IMG/VR virus record: IMGVR_UViG_3300020176_000028
Location: 1 to 43,814 of that record
Direction: 5' to 3' (one strand)
DNA length: 43,814 nt
DNA from: a virus
A program made the position numbers and the translations under genes. This document shows positions 20,187-27,873 of the stretch, piece after piece. Every line of letters begins with the position of its first letter. Position 1 is the stretch's first letter. The notes beneath the pieces are model-generated. The model made no database searches. It was not told the origin of the DNA and worked only from the letters and a program-made list of their open reading frames with translations.

Positions 20187-21512
20187 ATGACCACATTCGT
20201 CGCCAACACCTACGACATCCAGATGGCCCGCTACGAGTTGGCGCAGTCGCTCGGGGCACTGGACGCCAAGCGGCCCGCAGCATGGCAACAGTACGGCTAC
20301 CCCACCGACATCACGTTCGGCCATATGCTCGCAGCCTACGAGCGCCACCCAGCCGCTCACGGCGCAGTGCATCGTCTGCTTGACAAATGTTGGCAGGAAC
20401 TGCCGCGCATCAAGTCGCCGGCCAGCGATCAGGAAACACCCTGGGAGCAGCGCGTCAATGCCGTACTCAAGAGCGTGAGCGCATGGGCCAAACTGCGCGA
20501 CTTTGACCGGCGCAACATGATCGGGCGCTACGCCGCGCTGATCTATCGTGTGGCTGATGGCAAGGCCTTGCGTGAGCCCTTGGACCGTGCCGCGTGGCTG
20601 GTGGACCTGGTGCCGGTCTACGAAGATCAGATAACTGTGACGCGATGGGACGCCGACCAAGAAAGCCAAACCTACGGTCAGCCGCTCATGTATCAATTCA
20701 AGGCTCGCCGAGTCACCAACGGCGACCAAGGGCAGCCTGTTGAGCAGGTTGACGTTCACCCCAGCCGGGTGCAGATCCTGGCCGAGGGCAGTGTGGGCGA
20801 CATGTTCGACGGTGTGCCGCTGCTGCGCGCTGGTTTCAACGCCTTGGTAGACCTGGAAAAGATCAGCGGCGGCAGTGCAGAGAGCTACCTGAAGAACAGC
20901 GCGCGCACCCTAGTTTTCCAGTACGACAAAGACACCGCTGTGCAGGCCATCGGCGAGAATGGCGAGACGACCAGCGTCAGGCAAGCCCACGAGGAGCAGG
21001 CCCGATCGCTCAATCGCAACCAGGACGCCAGCATTGTGATGCAGGGCGGAACGGCTTCGACGCTGCAGACCACGACGCACGATCCGAAGCCGTCGTTCGA
21101 GGTGGCGGCGAACCTGTTCGCTGCTTCGGTGCGCTTGCCTTTCAGCATCCTGTTCGGACAACAGACCGGCAGGCTGGCCAGTGACGAGGACAAGGCGGAC
21201 TATGCCGCCCGCGCCAAGGCAAGGCAGCAGAATGAGCTGACACCCATGCTGGAACAGTTCGTTCGGCGCATGCAGGCAGCTGGCATCATCGAGGCGGGCG
21301 AGTTTGAGGTGGAGTGGCCCGATGTCGCAGCACCAAGCGAGGACGAAAAGGTCAAGCGCCTGAAGGACTATACGACCGCCATGCGGGAGGCTTTCGGGGC
21401 TGGCATCCAAGGCTTGTTTGATGCTGACGAGCTGCGGCGCGTGGTGGGGTTTGAGCCGCTGCAGCCGGTTGACATGCCGACTGAGGGCGTGGGGCCGGAG
21501 GTGCTGGCATGA
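20187..21512 (+). CDS. Portal protein (DUF1073 type)
   Basis: A 441-residue protein that should form the dodecameric ring through which DNA enters the head and to which the tail attaches. Typical features are Tyr-Gly-Tyr-Pro and Phe-X-X-Met-Leu-Ala-Ala-Tyr near the N-terminus, His-Pro-Ser-Arg-Val, and Pro-Phe-Ser-Ile-Leu-Phe-Gly-Gln-Gln-Thr-Gly-Arg-Leu-Ala-Ser, a strong signature of this group, followed by a helical tail. The start is 20187, as the upstream frame runs through the terminator. No ribosome-binding site is present. Confidence 0.88.
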   Translation: MTTFVANTYDIQMARYELAQSLGALDAKRPAAWQQYGYPTDITFGHMLAAYERHPAAHGAVHRLLDKCWQELPRIKSPASDQETPWEQRVNAVLKSVSAWAKLRDFDRRNMIGRYAALIYRVADGKALREPLDRAAWLVDLVPVYEDQITVTRWDADQESQTYGQPLMYQFKARRVTNGDQGQPVEQVDVHPSRVQILAEGSVGDMFDGVPLLRAGFNALVDLEKISGGSAESYLKNSARTLVFQYDKDTAVQAIGENGETTSVRQAHEEQARSLNRNQDASIVMQGGTASTLQTTTHDPKPSFEVAANLFAASVRLPFSILFGQQTGRLASDEDKADYAARAKARQQNELTPMLEQFVRRMQAAGIIEAGEFEVEWPDVAAPSEDEKVKRLKDYTTAMREAFGAGIQGLFDADELRRVVGFEPLQPVDMPTEGVGPEVLA

Positions 21513-21892
21513 CCAAGGCTGCATCAATTACCCGGCTCCGCTTCTGCCCCATCTGGTCGGCGCTCTCCATGGGCCTGTCGATCTACGGAGCCGCTACAGC
21601 GCCATCTGATGACTGGCTTGCCTTCAATCTCGCCTGCACACTGCTGAATTGGCTGCTGTGCCTGTCGTGGATGCGCAACATCGTGCGCGAGCTGATGCGC
21701 CGTGAGATGCTGCGCAGGCAGCGAGTGCTGGCTTTGCGCTGCCAGGCCTATCACCACGTTTTCAAGGACAGGAGTCAGTCGGAAAGCCGGCGCAGCATGT
21801 TGACCAGTTACGCATGGCTTGGCGCAGTCCGGGCGCTTGATGAGCTGAAGTCGCTGCGCGTGGCCCTTGACATCCATCGAGAGACAGCATGA
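21509..21892 (+). CDS. Small membrane protein in the head operon
   Basis: A 127-residue protein with hydrophobic stretches at about residues 12-28 and 36-54 (Trp/Leu-rich), then a basic helical tail (Arg-Arg-Glu-Met-Leu-Arg-Arg-Gln-Arg). It overlaps both the portal and the head morphogenesis genes by ATGA junctions, so it is made with them. A membrane protein here is unusual. It might act in exclusion or lysis timing, but no family is recognised. Confidence 0.6.
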   Translation: MTKAASITRLRFCPIWSALSMGLSIYGAATAPSDDWLAFNLACTLLNWLLCLSWMRNIVRELMRREMLRRQRVLALRCQAYHHVFKDRSQSESRRSMLTSYAWLGAVRALDELKSLRVALDIHRETA

Positions 21893-22800
21893 ACCCCATC
21901 ATCCCCGGCACCCCAGCCGACCGCACCGGCACCCTACCAATCCTGCGCCGTGCCGTGCGCGAGATCAACCGGCGATGGGCTGGCCTGCAAGCCGATGTGC
22001 TCGCCATCTTCAGTGCCATTCCGGTCTACGCCATCAACGCGGGCGAACAGGAGCTAGTGCGCTACGGCCTGACCGCCGAGCAGCTTCAGCGCCTATCAAC
22101 CGAGCTGCAAGCCGCAGTGGAGCGGTGGATAGCGGACGGGCGCGACCCGGCGAATCTGTTTTGGTGGTCGCAGTATGTGGCGGAAACGCAACAGCTAGGG
22201 ACTGCGCAAACCGTGGCGAACCTGGGCAACCTGTCGCCAGCGTATGCTGCCGCTCGGTCGATTGAAATGGTGATCTATTCCGAGCCCTACATTCAGCGGC
22301 TCGCCATGGCGCAGTACAAATCCTATGAGCATTGGACCGGCCTTGCAGCCCAGCAGAAGTCGGAGCTGGCGCAGATCATCGGGCAAGCCGTGGTCGATGG
22401 GCGCAACCCCCGCGCTGTGGCTGAGACCATCAAGGAGCGGCTGGGAGTGAGTCTAAGCAAGGCGAAAAGCTATGCGCAGACTGATGTGACCGACACCCTA
22501 CGACAAGCCCGCTGGGCTGAGTCCGAGCAAGCGCAAGAGGACTTCGGCATTCGCATCGGGCAGCTGTGGACTTCGGCGTTGTTGCCGACGACAAGGCCAT
22601 GGCATGCTTCACGTCATGGGCGGATTTACACGACTGCCGAGGTGCAGGCGTTCTACGGCCAGCGCGGGAATGTTTATGCGTGTCACTGTTCAACCACCGA
22701 GGCACTGCTAGACGACGATGGCAAGCCCATCTTGACGCCGAAGCTGAGGGCCAAAATGCAAGGCGAGAAACTGAAATGGGACGCTGACAACCTGGCTTGA
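21889..22800 (+). CDS. Head morphogenesis protein (Mu gpF-like)
   Basis: A 303-residue minor head protein. The C-terminal third has the Mu-F signature: Ala-Tyr-Ala-Gln-Thr-Asp-Val-Thr-Asp-Thr, then Trp-Thr-Ser-Ala-Leu and Arg-Pro-Trp-His-Ala-Ser-Arg-His-Gly, and a Cys-His-Cys near the end. These residues may bind a metal. It follows the portal, the usual order, and probably sits inside or near the connector. Confidence 0.85.
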   Translation: MNPIIPGTPADRTGTLPILRRAVREINRRWAGLQADVLAIFSAIPVYAINAGEQELVRYGLTAEQLQRLSTELQAAVERWIADGRDPANLFWWSQYVAETQQLGTAQTVANLGNLSPAYAAARSIEMVIYSEPYIQRLAMAQYKSYEHWTGLAAQQKSELAQIIGQAVVDGRNPRAVAETIKERLGVSLSKAKSYAQTDVTDTLRQARWAESEQAQEDFGIRIGQLWTSALLPTTRPWHASRHGRIYTTAEVQAFYGQRGNVYACHCSTTEALLDDDGKPILTPKLRAKMQGEKLKWDADNLA

Positions 22801-22803
22801 CCG

Positions 22804-22812
22804 TGGTATGAT
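22804..22812 (+). promoter_or_regulatory. Extended -10 promoter of the Bro-N segment
   Basis: TGgTATGAT overlaps the end of the head morphogenesis gene and has an extended -10 form. The start would fall near 22819, at the beginning of the structured leader of the antirepressor-like gene. Confidence 0.5.
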
Positions 22813-22818
22813 CGCCTT

Positions 22819-22923
22819 GTCGGTTTTGATATTGCGTGTACCAGACGCTACATATCAAAGCCGAAAGGCTTACCGCCATCAGAACGTGACTGGTACTCGC
22901 GTTTCTGGTGGCGGTTTTCTTTT
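22819..22923 (+). ncRNA. C4-like antisense RNA leader
   Basis: A folded leader before the Bro-N gene: TTTGATAT/ATATCAAA (22825-22832 and 22852-22859) enclosing GCGT/ACGC, then AGCC-GAAA-GGCT (22859-22870), then a 13-bp helix (22872-22884 with 22903-22915) ending in a T-rich run. The order and the GCCGAAAGGC hairpin resemble the C4 RNA of phages P1, P7 and relatives, which controls antirepressor synthesis. The last helix contains sequence just before the ribosome-binding site of the Bro-N gene. The class assignment is from memory. Confidence 0.55.
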
Positions 22924-22932
22924 GGAGATTTC

Positions 22933-23469
22933 ATGTCATCCATCATCCCCTTCAGTTTTTCGCACAATCAAGTGCGTGTCATCGTCAGTGAGGCAGGAGA
23001 CCCGTGGTTTGTCGCCCAAGACGTTTCTGCAGCGCTGCAGTACAGCGAAGCTTCGGCAATGACGCGCACCCTTGACGACGACGAAAAGGGTCTGCAGACT
23101 GTGCAGACCCCTGGCGGAAAGCAAGAGCTTGTGACCATCAACGAATCCGGCCTGTATTCGGCGATCCTTAGGAGTCGTCGCCCCGAAGCCAAGCGCTTTA
23201 AGAAATGGGTCACGTCCGAGGTTTTGCCAAGCATCCGCAAGACCGGTATGTACGCCGTGCAAACGCCCAGCGTCCCAGGTGACCTCTACACCCGCGCACT
23301 GAAAGCCGAGAAAGACGAGGCCGCATCCATGGCGCTGGCATCCGTCGCGGGCAAGTCACTGTCGCTGCGTCGCAAGGAAAAGCGCGTCCTGGCGCAGATC
23401 GTCGGTTTGCTGCGTGAGGAGGTGCAATTGAAGTTGACGCTGGCGTCTATTGATGGGGGTGTGAAATGA
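22933..23469 (+). CDS. Bro-N domain antirepressor-like protein
   Basis: A 178-residue protein with a Bro-N domain (about 8-105): Val-Arg-Val-Ile-Val, Pro-Trp-Phe-Val-Ala-Gln-Asp-Val, Leu-Asp-Asp-Asp-Glu-Lys-Gly, Thr-Ile-Asn-Glu-Ser-Gly-Leu-Tyr-Ser-Ala-Ile-Leu-Arg-Ser-Arg, and Phe-Lys-Lys-Trp-Val-Thr-Ser-Glu-Val-Leu-Pro-Ser-Ile-Arg. The C-terminus is a helical domain. Such proteins act as phage antirepressors or DNA-binding regulators. GGAG precedes the ATG. It lies in an accessory segment with its own promoter, RNA leader and terminator. Confidence 0.88.
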   Translation: MSSIIPFSFSHNQVRVIVSEAGDPWFVAQDVSAALQYSEASAMTRTLDDDEKGLQTVQTPGGKQELVTINESGLYSAILRSRRPEAKRFKKWVTSEVLPSIRKTGMYAVQTPSVPGDLYTRALKAEKDEAASMALASVAGKSLSLRRKEKRVLAQIVGLLREEVQLKLTLASIDGGVK

Positions 23470-23708
23470 GCGAAAAACAGACTGAGGCGCGCCGACTGGC
23501 TGATGAAGTCGATGAAGTCGCAAAGATTTACCCAGACATGGCGGAGGTATCAGCCGAACTGCGCCGCCTGGATGCTGAAAACGAGGCACTGCGCGACGTG
23601 CTTCGATGCATTGCGAATGTTGGCGAGCCGTGGCAGCGCGACTACCTGATTCGGGAAATTCAGGCCGCAGCCGAGGCCGCCATCACAAAAGCAGAGCCCA
23701 CAAAATGA
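23466..23708 (+). CDS. Small phage protein (EARRLADEVDE type)
   Basis: An 80-residue helical protein similar in plan to the genes at 3204 and 34993: Glu-Ala-Arg-Arg-Leu-Ala-Asp, then Ala-Glu-Leu-Arg-Arg-Leu-Asp-Ala-Glu-Asn-Glu-Ala-Leu, then a C-terminal Ala-Ala-Ile-Thr-Lys-Ala. It is coupled to both neighbours by ATGA overlaps. Function unknown. Confidence 0.75.
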   Translation: MSEKQTEARRLADEVDEVAKIYPDMAEVSAELRRLDAENEALRDVLRCIANVGEPWQRDYLIREIQAAAEAAITKAEPTK

Positions 23709-24019
23709 CCAATGAAGAAATCATGAAAATGGCCCATGCCGCAGGCTGGGAACAAGGCCCGCAGTTCGACGACTGCGGCGATTGCAGCAGGTTTGATGTT
23801 GTCAAGTTTGCGCGCATGGTGGCCGCCGCCATGGCGCCGACTGCTGAGCAGATGAACGCGTGGGTAAAAAATGCCGCTGATCTAGCATACGCGGCAGGTG
23901 CAGAAGCAGAGCGTAAAGCGTGCGCCACCATAGACGTGACGTCGCTTCGCATCTTAGCCATCGAAGGCCCAGGAACTGCAATATTGAAGTACCGCGCCGC
24001 CATCCGCGCAAGAAAATAA
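23705..24019 (+). CDS. Phage protein of the MTNEEIMKMAHAAG type
   Basis: A 104-residue protein with the same plan as the gene at 920: an N-terminal Met-Ala-His-Ala-Ala-Gly-Trp helix, Phe-Ala-Arg-Met-Val-Ala-Ala-Ala, Ala-Glu-Arg-Lys-Ala-Cys-Ala, and a C-terminal Tyr-Arg-Ala-Ala-Ile-Arg-Ala-Arg. The start at 23705 overlaps the previous stop. It is the last gene of the Bro-N segment before a terminator. Function unknown. Confidence 0.75.
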   Translation: MTNEEIMKMAHAAGWEQGPQFDDCGDCSRFDVVKFARMVAAAMAPTAEQMNAWVKNAADLAYAAGAEAERKACATIDVTSLRILAIEGPGTAILKYRAAIRARK

Positions 24020-24038
24020 CACCCGACCCACCCACACA

Positions 24039-24060
24039 AGCCCGCCCAGCGGGCTTTTTT
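24039..24060 (+). terminator. Terminator closing the Bro-N segment
   Basis: The stem AGCCCGC/GCGGGCT with a CCA loop and six Ts, preceded by CCACACA. It is nearly identical to the terminator at 35619. It isolates the accessory genes from the protease and capsid operon. Confidence 0.9.
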
Positions 24061-24064
24061 CATG

Positions 24065-24076
24065 CTCCCTATCATT
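24065..24076 (+). promoter_or_regulatory. Late restart motif, copy 2
   Basis: CTCCCTATCATT begins 4 nt after the terminator T run and ends 6 nt before ATG 24083. The only purine run, GGAG, almost touches the ATG and is too close to work well as a ribosome-binding site. Confidence 0.55.
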
Positions 24077-24082
24077 TGGAGC

Positions 24083-25372
24083 ATGAACCAAAAACGCGTC
24101 CACATTCTGAGCGCCGTGAACGCTGCCAATGTCAGCAAGACCGGCGCGACCTACACGATCCGCGATGTCGTCGGCGCGCTGGACAACATCGTGATGAACG
24201 GCCGGCTATACCCTGCCGACCAGCTAGCCGCTGGCGTGGCCAGCTTGGAAGGAAAGCCGGCGCCAGCGGGACACCCGAAGTCCGCCGAAGGCAAGTTCAT
24301 TTCCGCCCTGAACGGCGAAGCACTGGCATCGGCCTGGATCGGCTCCTACGTCCGCAATGCTCGCCACGAAGGCGGCAGGACGATGGTTGACGTGGTGGTC
24401 AACGAAGCCCAGGCCAAAGCGCACCCGGACGGCGCCAAGTTGGTTGAGCGCCTGGACGCTGCAATCGCCGGCACCAACAGCGACCCGATCCACGTCTCGA
24501 CCGGCCTCATGATGCAGCCCATCACGGCCAATGGCGAGTCGCGGGGCAAGAAATATTCCAGCATCGTCACCAACATACAGTATGACCATCTTGCAATTTT
24601 GCTGAACGAGCGTGGCGCGGCAACCCCTGAGGACGGCGTGGGCATGTTCGTGAATGCAGACGGCGAACAACAGGTCGAATCCGTCATCGTCAACACCGAG
24701 CCCGAGGACCGGCGCACTCGCGGCCTGATCGGCTGGATCAAGAAACTGATCGGCAACAGCGACAGCTACGACTTGTCGTTCGAGCAGATCTATTCCGGCC
24801 TGCAATCGCTGCTGCCCGCTGAATCCTGGATTCGTGAGGTCTATTCCAAGAGCTTCATTTGGTCGGACAAAGAGAATCGACTGTGGCGACAGGATTACAA
24901 CGTGTCTTCTGACTCCTCCCTATCATTCGTGGGTGAGCAGGTCGAAGTGCAACGACAGGTGAAATATGAACCCATCGAAAAGGAAACCGATCCGATGAAA
25001 GACGCCATCCTCGCCGCGCTGAACGCTGCCGGCATTTCCGTGGCAGGACTGGATGACTCCCAGTTGCTCGCCGCCTACAACTCGCTGCAAGCCAAGCCGC
25101 TGCAAGAAGCTGTCAACGCCGCCAACAGCAAGCTTGCCGAAATCGAAGCCGCCACCAATGCCGCCAAGACTGCCGAGCTGGACGCGCTCGCGCAATCGCT
25201 GGCTGTCAACTCGGCGCTGACCGCCGCCGACCTGAAGGCGCTGGGCCTGGATCGCCTCAAGGCCATCAAAGCCGCAACCGCTGGCGCTGCCCCGGTGCTG
25301 GCTGGCAACAGCGCAACCAAACCCGCTAGCGAGTTCGCCGGCTACTCAATCAACTCTCATCTGGAGGCCTAA
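24083..25372 (+). CDS. Prohead protease (DUF2213-like) fused to scaffold
   Basis: A 429-residue protein. The N-terminal two-thirds fits phage DUF2213-type proteins, thought to be prohead proteases: Asn-Gly-Arg-Leu-Tyr-Pro, Gly-His-Pro near residue 60, Val-Ser-Thr-Gly-Leu and Tyr-Asp-His-Leu-Ala-Ile-Leu. The C-terminal 125 residues are Ala-rich and helical, like a scaffold. Start 24083 was chosen because the upstream ATG at 24062 lies before the restart motif and would read through it. An internal start at 24995 may give the free scaffold. It precedes the decoration and major capsid genes. Confidence 0.75.
   Translation: MNQKRVHILSAVNAANVSKTGATYTIRDVVGALDNIVMNGRLYPADQLAAGVASLEGKPAPAGHPKSAEGKFISALNGEALASAWIGSYVRNARHEGGRTMVDVVVNEAQAKAHPDGAKLVERLDAAIAGTNSDPIHVSTGLMMQPITANGESRGKKYSSIVTNIQYDHLAILLNERGAATPEDGVGMFVNADGEQQVESVIVNTEPEDRRTRGLIGWIKKLIGNSDSYDLSFEQIYSGLQSLLPAESWIREVYSKSFIWSDKENRLWRQDYNVSSDSSLSFVGEQVEVQRQVKYEPIEKETDPMKDAILAALNAAGISVAGLDDSQLLAAYNSLQAKPLQEAVNAANSKLAEIEAATNAAKTAELDALAQSLAVNSALTAADLKALGLDRLKAIKAATAGAAPVLAGNSATKPASEFAGYSINSHLEA
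24916..24927 (+). promoter_or_regulatory. Late restart motif, copy inside the protease gene
   Basis: CTCCCTATCATT occurs exactly, within codons for Ser-Leu-Ser-Phe. A GTG follows 5 nt later, but its frame closes after nine residues. The motif could feed the internal scaffold start at 24995. Confidence 0.35.
24995..25372 (+). CDS. Possible free scaffold from an internal start
   Basis: In frame with the protease gene, ATG 24995 has AAGGA upstream and begins the helical domain (Met-Lys-Asp-Ala-Ile-Leu-Ala-Ala-Leu). It would give a 125-residue scaffold, as lambda Nu3 does inside gene C. A copy of the restart motif lies 67 nt upstream (24916-24927). This is a proposal from layout. Confidence 0.4.
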   Translation: MKDAILAALNAAGISVAGLDDSQLLAAYNSLQAKPLQEAVNAANSKLAEIEAATNAAKTAELDALAQSLAVNSALTAADLKALGLDRLKAIKAATAGAAPVLAGNSATKPASEFAGYSINSHLEA

Positions 25373-25375
25373 CAA

Positions 25376-25816
25376 ATGGCAAACCGCATTTTCCGTGGCT
25401 CGGCTGAAAAGACCGTCTCGAGCAAAACCGTGGCCGGCGCGTACCTGCCCGGCACCTTTGTCACCGAGGGCGCCAGCACGTTGACCCAGGCCACTGCCCC
25501 TGCCGGCCTGCTGCGCGTCCTGGCCAACCGAGACTGGTACAGCGAAGGTGGCCTGACCGCTACCGATCCGATGCTGACCGCTTACGCCTCTGGCGACACC
25601 GCCGACGCCTACGCCATCGAACCCGGCTACATCTTCCAAGTCGCCGCCGCTGCCGCGACCTACACCTACGGCCAGGAACTGACCATCGGTGCCGGTGGCC
25701 GCGTGACCGCTGCCGCTTCGACCAACCTCGTGATCGGCTTCGCTCGCACCGCTGGTACCAAGTCCGCCGGCGACCTGATCGATGTCGAGATCGCCAACTT
25801 CTACGTCAAGGCCTAA
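25376..25816 (+). CDS. Capsid decoration protein (DUF2190-like)
   Basis: A 146-residue protein rich in Ala, Thr and Gly with a beta pattern: Gly-Ala-Tyr-Leu-Pro-Gly-Thr-Phe-Val-Thr near the start, a central Ala-Tyr-Ala-Ile-Glu-Pro-Gly, and Gly-Asp-Leu-Ile-Asp-Val-Glu-Ile-Ala near the end. It lies between protease/scaffold and major capsid, the usual place of head decoration or stabilising proteins. It would bind the outer capsid surface. Confidence 0.7.
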   Translation: MANRIFRGSAEKTVSSKTVAGAYLPGTFVTEGASTLTQATAPAGLLRVLANRDWYSEGGLTATDPMLTAYASGDTADAYAIEPGYIFQVAAAAATYTYGQELTIGAGGRVTAAASTNLVIGFARTAGTKSAGDLIDVEIANFYVKA

Positions 25817-25827
25817 AGGAAACTGAC

Positions 25828-26820
25828 ATGCTGAAATTTACCGCAGAGCAAGAGCTGGCCGTCAACTCGGCCCGCGAGTCCTTCAACCAAACCATGACTG
25901 CCATCTCGGCACAGAACAGCCTGATCGGCAACGCAAGCCCGATCCCGCTGGATGCATGGCGTCGTGTCGATCGGCGCGGCGCTATGATCCAGCGCGACGT
26001 TCTCGCTGTGTTCAACCGCTTGGCCGCATCGAATCAGACACCGGTCGGCGTCGGCGACATCGTCAACTTCTACCCGCAGATCAGCGATTCGGGCGAAGTG
26101 CATGTGTCCATGGACGGTCGCAGCGAAGGCCTGGCCGACCAAGCGAACGTGAAGTACGTGGGCACTCCGGTCCCGGTGTTCGACTCCTACGCCCGCATGG
26201 GCTGGCGTCAGATGGAGACCATCCGCAAGTCGGGTGGTGGCCTTGACGTGGACACCATCGCCAACCATCAGCGCAAGGTCGCCGAGAAGCTGGAAGATGT
26301 CGCCCTGAACGGCCTGCCGTCTGTCGTGGTCGGCGGCTCCACCATCTACGGTCTGCGCACATTCCCGCAGCGTTCTACCGACACGCACGGCCTGACCCTG
26401 AAGTCCTCGACCGGCGCGCAGTGGGTTGCAGCTTTCGAAAAGCTGATCAACTCCCTGATCGGCGACAACGCTTTCGGCCGCGTGACTGTGTTTGTCAACT
26501 ACGCTGACTATGTGTACGCCTCGATCAACGAGTACACCGCAAACTACCCGAAAAAGATCCTGCAAGCCCTGCAAGAAATCGGCCAGATCGCCGAAATCGT
26601 CCCGGCCGCCAAGGTCCCGGCCAACGAAATCATCGGCATTGCTGGCCTGGCCACTGGCGAGTGGGGCTCGATCCTGCAAGCCATGCCGCTGGTGACTCGC
26701 CCAAAGTCCCGCAGCAACCCGGAAGACGACTACGTGTTCGGCGTGCTGGCCATGGCCGCCCCGCAGTTCCGCGCCGACTACGATGGTCGCTCGCAGATCG
26801 CGCACCTGACCGCCGCTTAA
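25828..26820 (+). CDS. Major capsid protein
   Basis: A 330-residue protein, identified by position after protease and decoration genes and by an HK97-like pattern. It has an N-terminal helical arm, Val-Gly-Asp-Ile-Val-Asn-Phe-Tyr-Pro (E-loop region), Gly-Trp-Arg-Gln-Met-Glu-Thr-Ile-Arg-Lys-Ser-Gly (spine helix), Leu-Asn-Gly-Leu, and a C-terminal Tyr-Val-Phe-Gly-Val-Leu-Ala-Met-Ala-Ala-Pro-Gln. GGAAACTGAC precedes the ATG. Strong, regular codon use suits high expression. It forms the head shell. Confidence 0.85.
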   Translation: MLKFTAEQELAVNSARESFNQTMTAISAQNSLIGNASPIPLDAWRRVDRRGAMIQRDVLAVFNRLAASNQTPVGVGDIVNFYPQISDSGEVHVSMDGRSEGLADQANVKYVGTPVPVFDSYARMGWRQMETIRKSGGGLDVDTIANHQRKVAEKLEDVALNGLPSVVVGGSTIYGLRTFPQRSTDTHGLTLKSSTGAQWVAAFEKLINSLIGDNAFGRVTVFVNYADYVYASINEYTANYPKKILQALQEIGQIAEIVPAAKVPANEIIGIAGLATGEWGSILQAMPLVTRPKSRSNPEDDYVFGVLAMAAPQFRADYDGRSQIAHLTAA

Positions 26821-26835
26821 TAGGAGGCCACGAGC

Positions 26836-27141
26836 ATGAAAGTTCAGATCACACACCTGAAAGCTCCGTGGCCCCATGGGGGCAAAGTCGGCGACATCGT
26901 GGAGGTCGGCTCCGGCCAAGTCGGCATCCCCGCATGGGCGCTTGGAAAGTGCCAGCCGATGCCTGACGATGCCAAGGTCACGGTGGAGATCGCGGCTGCA
27001 GAGCCTGCCGTAGAAGCCGAGCCGGCCGCAACCGGCGACGACCTGCGCGCGCAAGCCGAGGCGCTTGGCATCAAGGTCGATGGCCGCTGGTCCGAGCAGC
27101 GCCTGGCCGAAGAAATCGAGAAGGCGAAGGCGGCCAAGTGA
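26836..27141 (+). CDS. Head protein with C-terminal HeH/LEM-like motif
   Basis: A 101-residue protein. The first 40 residues look like a small beta domain (Gly-Gly-Lys-Val-Gly-Asp-Ile-Val-Glu-Val-Gly). An Ala/Glu linker follows, and the C-terminus (Asp-Asp-Leu-Arg-Ala-Gln-Ala-Glu-Ala-Leu-Gly-Ile-Lys-Val-Asp-Gly-Arg-Trp) has the helix-extension-helix pattern seen in phage head-tail proteins. GGAGG precedes the ATG. It follows the major capsid gene and probably belongs to the connector. Confidence 0.65.
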   Translation: MKVQITHLKAPWPHGGKVGDIVEVGSGQVGIPAWALGKCQPMPDDAKVTVEIAAAEPAVEAEPAATGDDLRAQAEALGIKVDGRWSEQRLAEEIEKAKAAK

Positions 27142-27506
27142 TCACCAGCGCACAGGCGACCCAGTACCTCGACCAGATGCTTGGCGTCGGTGCGCCCAGC
27201 TTCCTGGTTGATGCCGCCATTGAAGATGTGGCAGCCTACGAGACCGCATTGCAGGCTGCAGGCTACACGGCCTCGACCATCGTGCGGATCGAATGCATCA
27301 CGGTCGCGCTGCTGGTAGCTGCTGGCGACCCCAGGCGCATCGGATCGCAGGGGGCTCCGTCCGGTGCTTCGCGCAGCTTTCGCTACACGGCCAACGACCT
27401 GTCCAAGCTGCGCCGGTCGCTGACTGCGCTGGATACGTCCGGCATTGTTGCCGACCTGATCGGCCCAGACCCCGCCAACAGCGGATTTTTGATGGTGGTG
27501 TGCTGA
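27138..27506 (+). CDS. Head-tail connector protein, GTG start
   Basis: A 122-residue helical protein starting at GTG within the overlap with the previous stop (GTGA). The pattern of a short N-terminal helix, Tyr-Glu-Thr-Ala-Leu, and Thr-Ala-Asn-Asp-Leu-Ser-Lys-Leu-Arg-Arg-Ser-Leu fits adaptor proteins that extend the portal. The assignment rests mainly on position. Confidence 0.65.
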   Translation: MITSAQATQYLDQMLGVGAPSFLVDAAIEDVAAYETALQAAGYTASTIVRIECITVALLVAAGDPRRIGSQGAPSGASRSFRYTANDLSKLRRSLTALDTSGIVADLIGPDPANSGFLMVVC

Positions 27507-27507
27507 C

Positions 27508-27873
27508 ATGGCAATGCTTCACAAATTCATGACGGATGGCGGGTCCGAGGTGCTGCCTACCGCTGGCGGGCCGTACTTCACCGAGGACATGTCGGCGGAC
27601 TGGCCGCGCGGGCAGGTCTACATCGAGTTCTACAGCGACGCAGCGGGCACCGTACCAGTAACCCCAACTGGCGGCGAGGTCTACGCTTACGGCACCCCGC
27701 TGGGCACCGTGTACATGAAGGCCGGCAACGTCAACGGCATTCAGGCTGCCAATGCGGGCACAGAGCCCATGTACGAGCCGCCAATGTTCGATGGTTGCGT
27801 CATCAAGGGTAAACTGGAATTTTCCGGCGTCACTGGCGCTCCGTATGCCCGCGCAATCTTCTGGAGGTCATGA
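27508..27873 (+). CDS. Structural protein in the connector region
   Basis: A 121-residue beta-rich protein (Val-Tyr-Ile-Glu-Phe-Tyr, Gly-Thr-Val-Tyr-Met-Lys, Ile-Lys-Gly-Lys-Leu-Glu-Phe) with many Gly and Tyr. It could be a neck or head-surface protein. It lies between two connector-type genes, and its stop overlaps the next start. No specific family is recognised. Confidence 0.6.
   Translation: MAMLHKFMTDGGSEVLPTAGGPYFTEDMSADWPRGQVYIEFYSDAAGTVPVTPTGGEVYAYGTPLGTVYMKAGNVNGIQAANAGTEPMYEPPMFDGCVIKGKLEFSGVTGAPYARAIFWRS

Noticed and set aside
24065-24076. Similarity of CTCCCTATCATT to half of a tet operator (TCCCTATCA)
   Set aside because: There is no second inverted half and no TetR-like gene, so it is treated as chance.
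24062-24082. Earlier ATG for the protease gene at 24062
   Set aside because: It lies before the restart motif, directly after the terminator, and has no ribosome-binding site. The 24083 start keeps the spacing seen at the other copies.
25813-27054. 413-codon open frame on the minus strand under the major capsid gene
   Set aside because: It mirrors the codon bias of the capsid gene, has no initiation site, and its product shows no recognisable pattern. The plus-strand genes here are clearly real.
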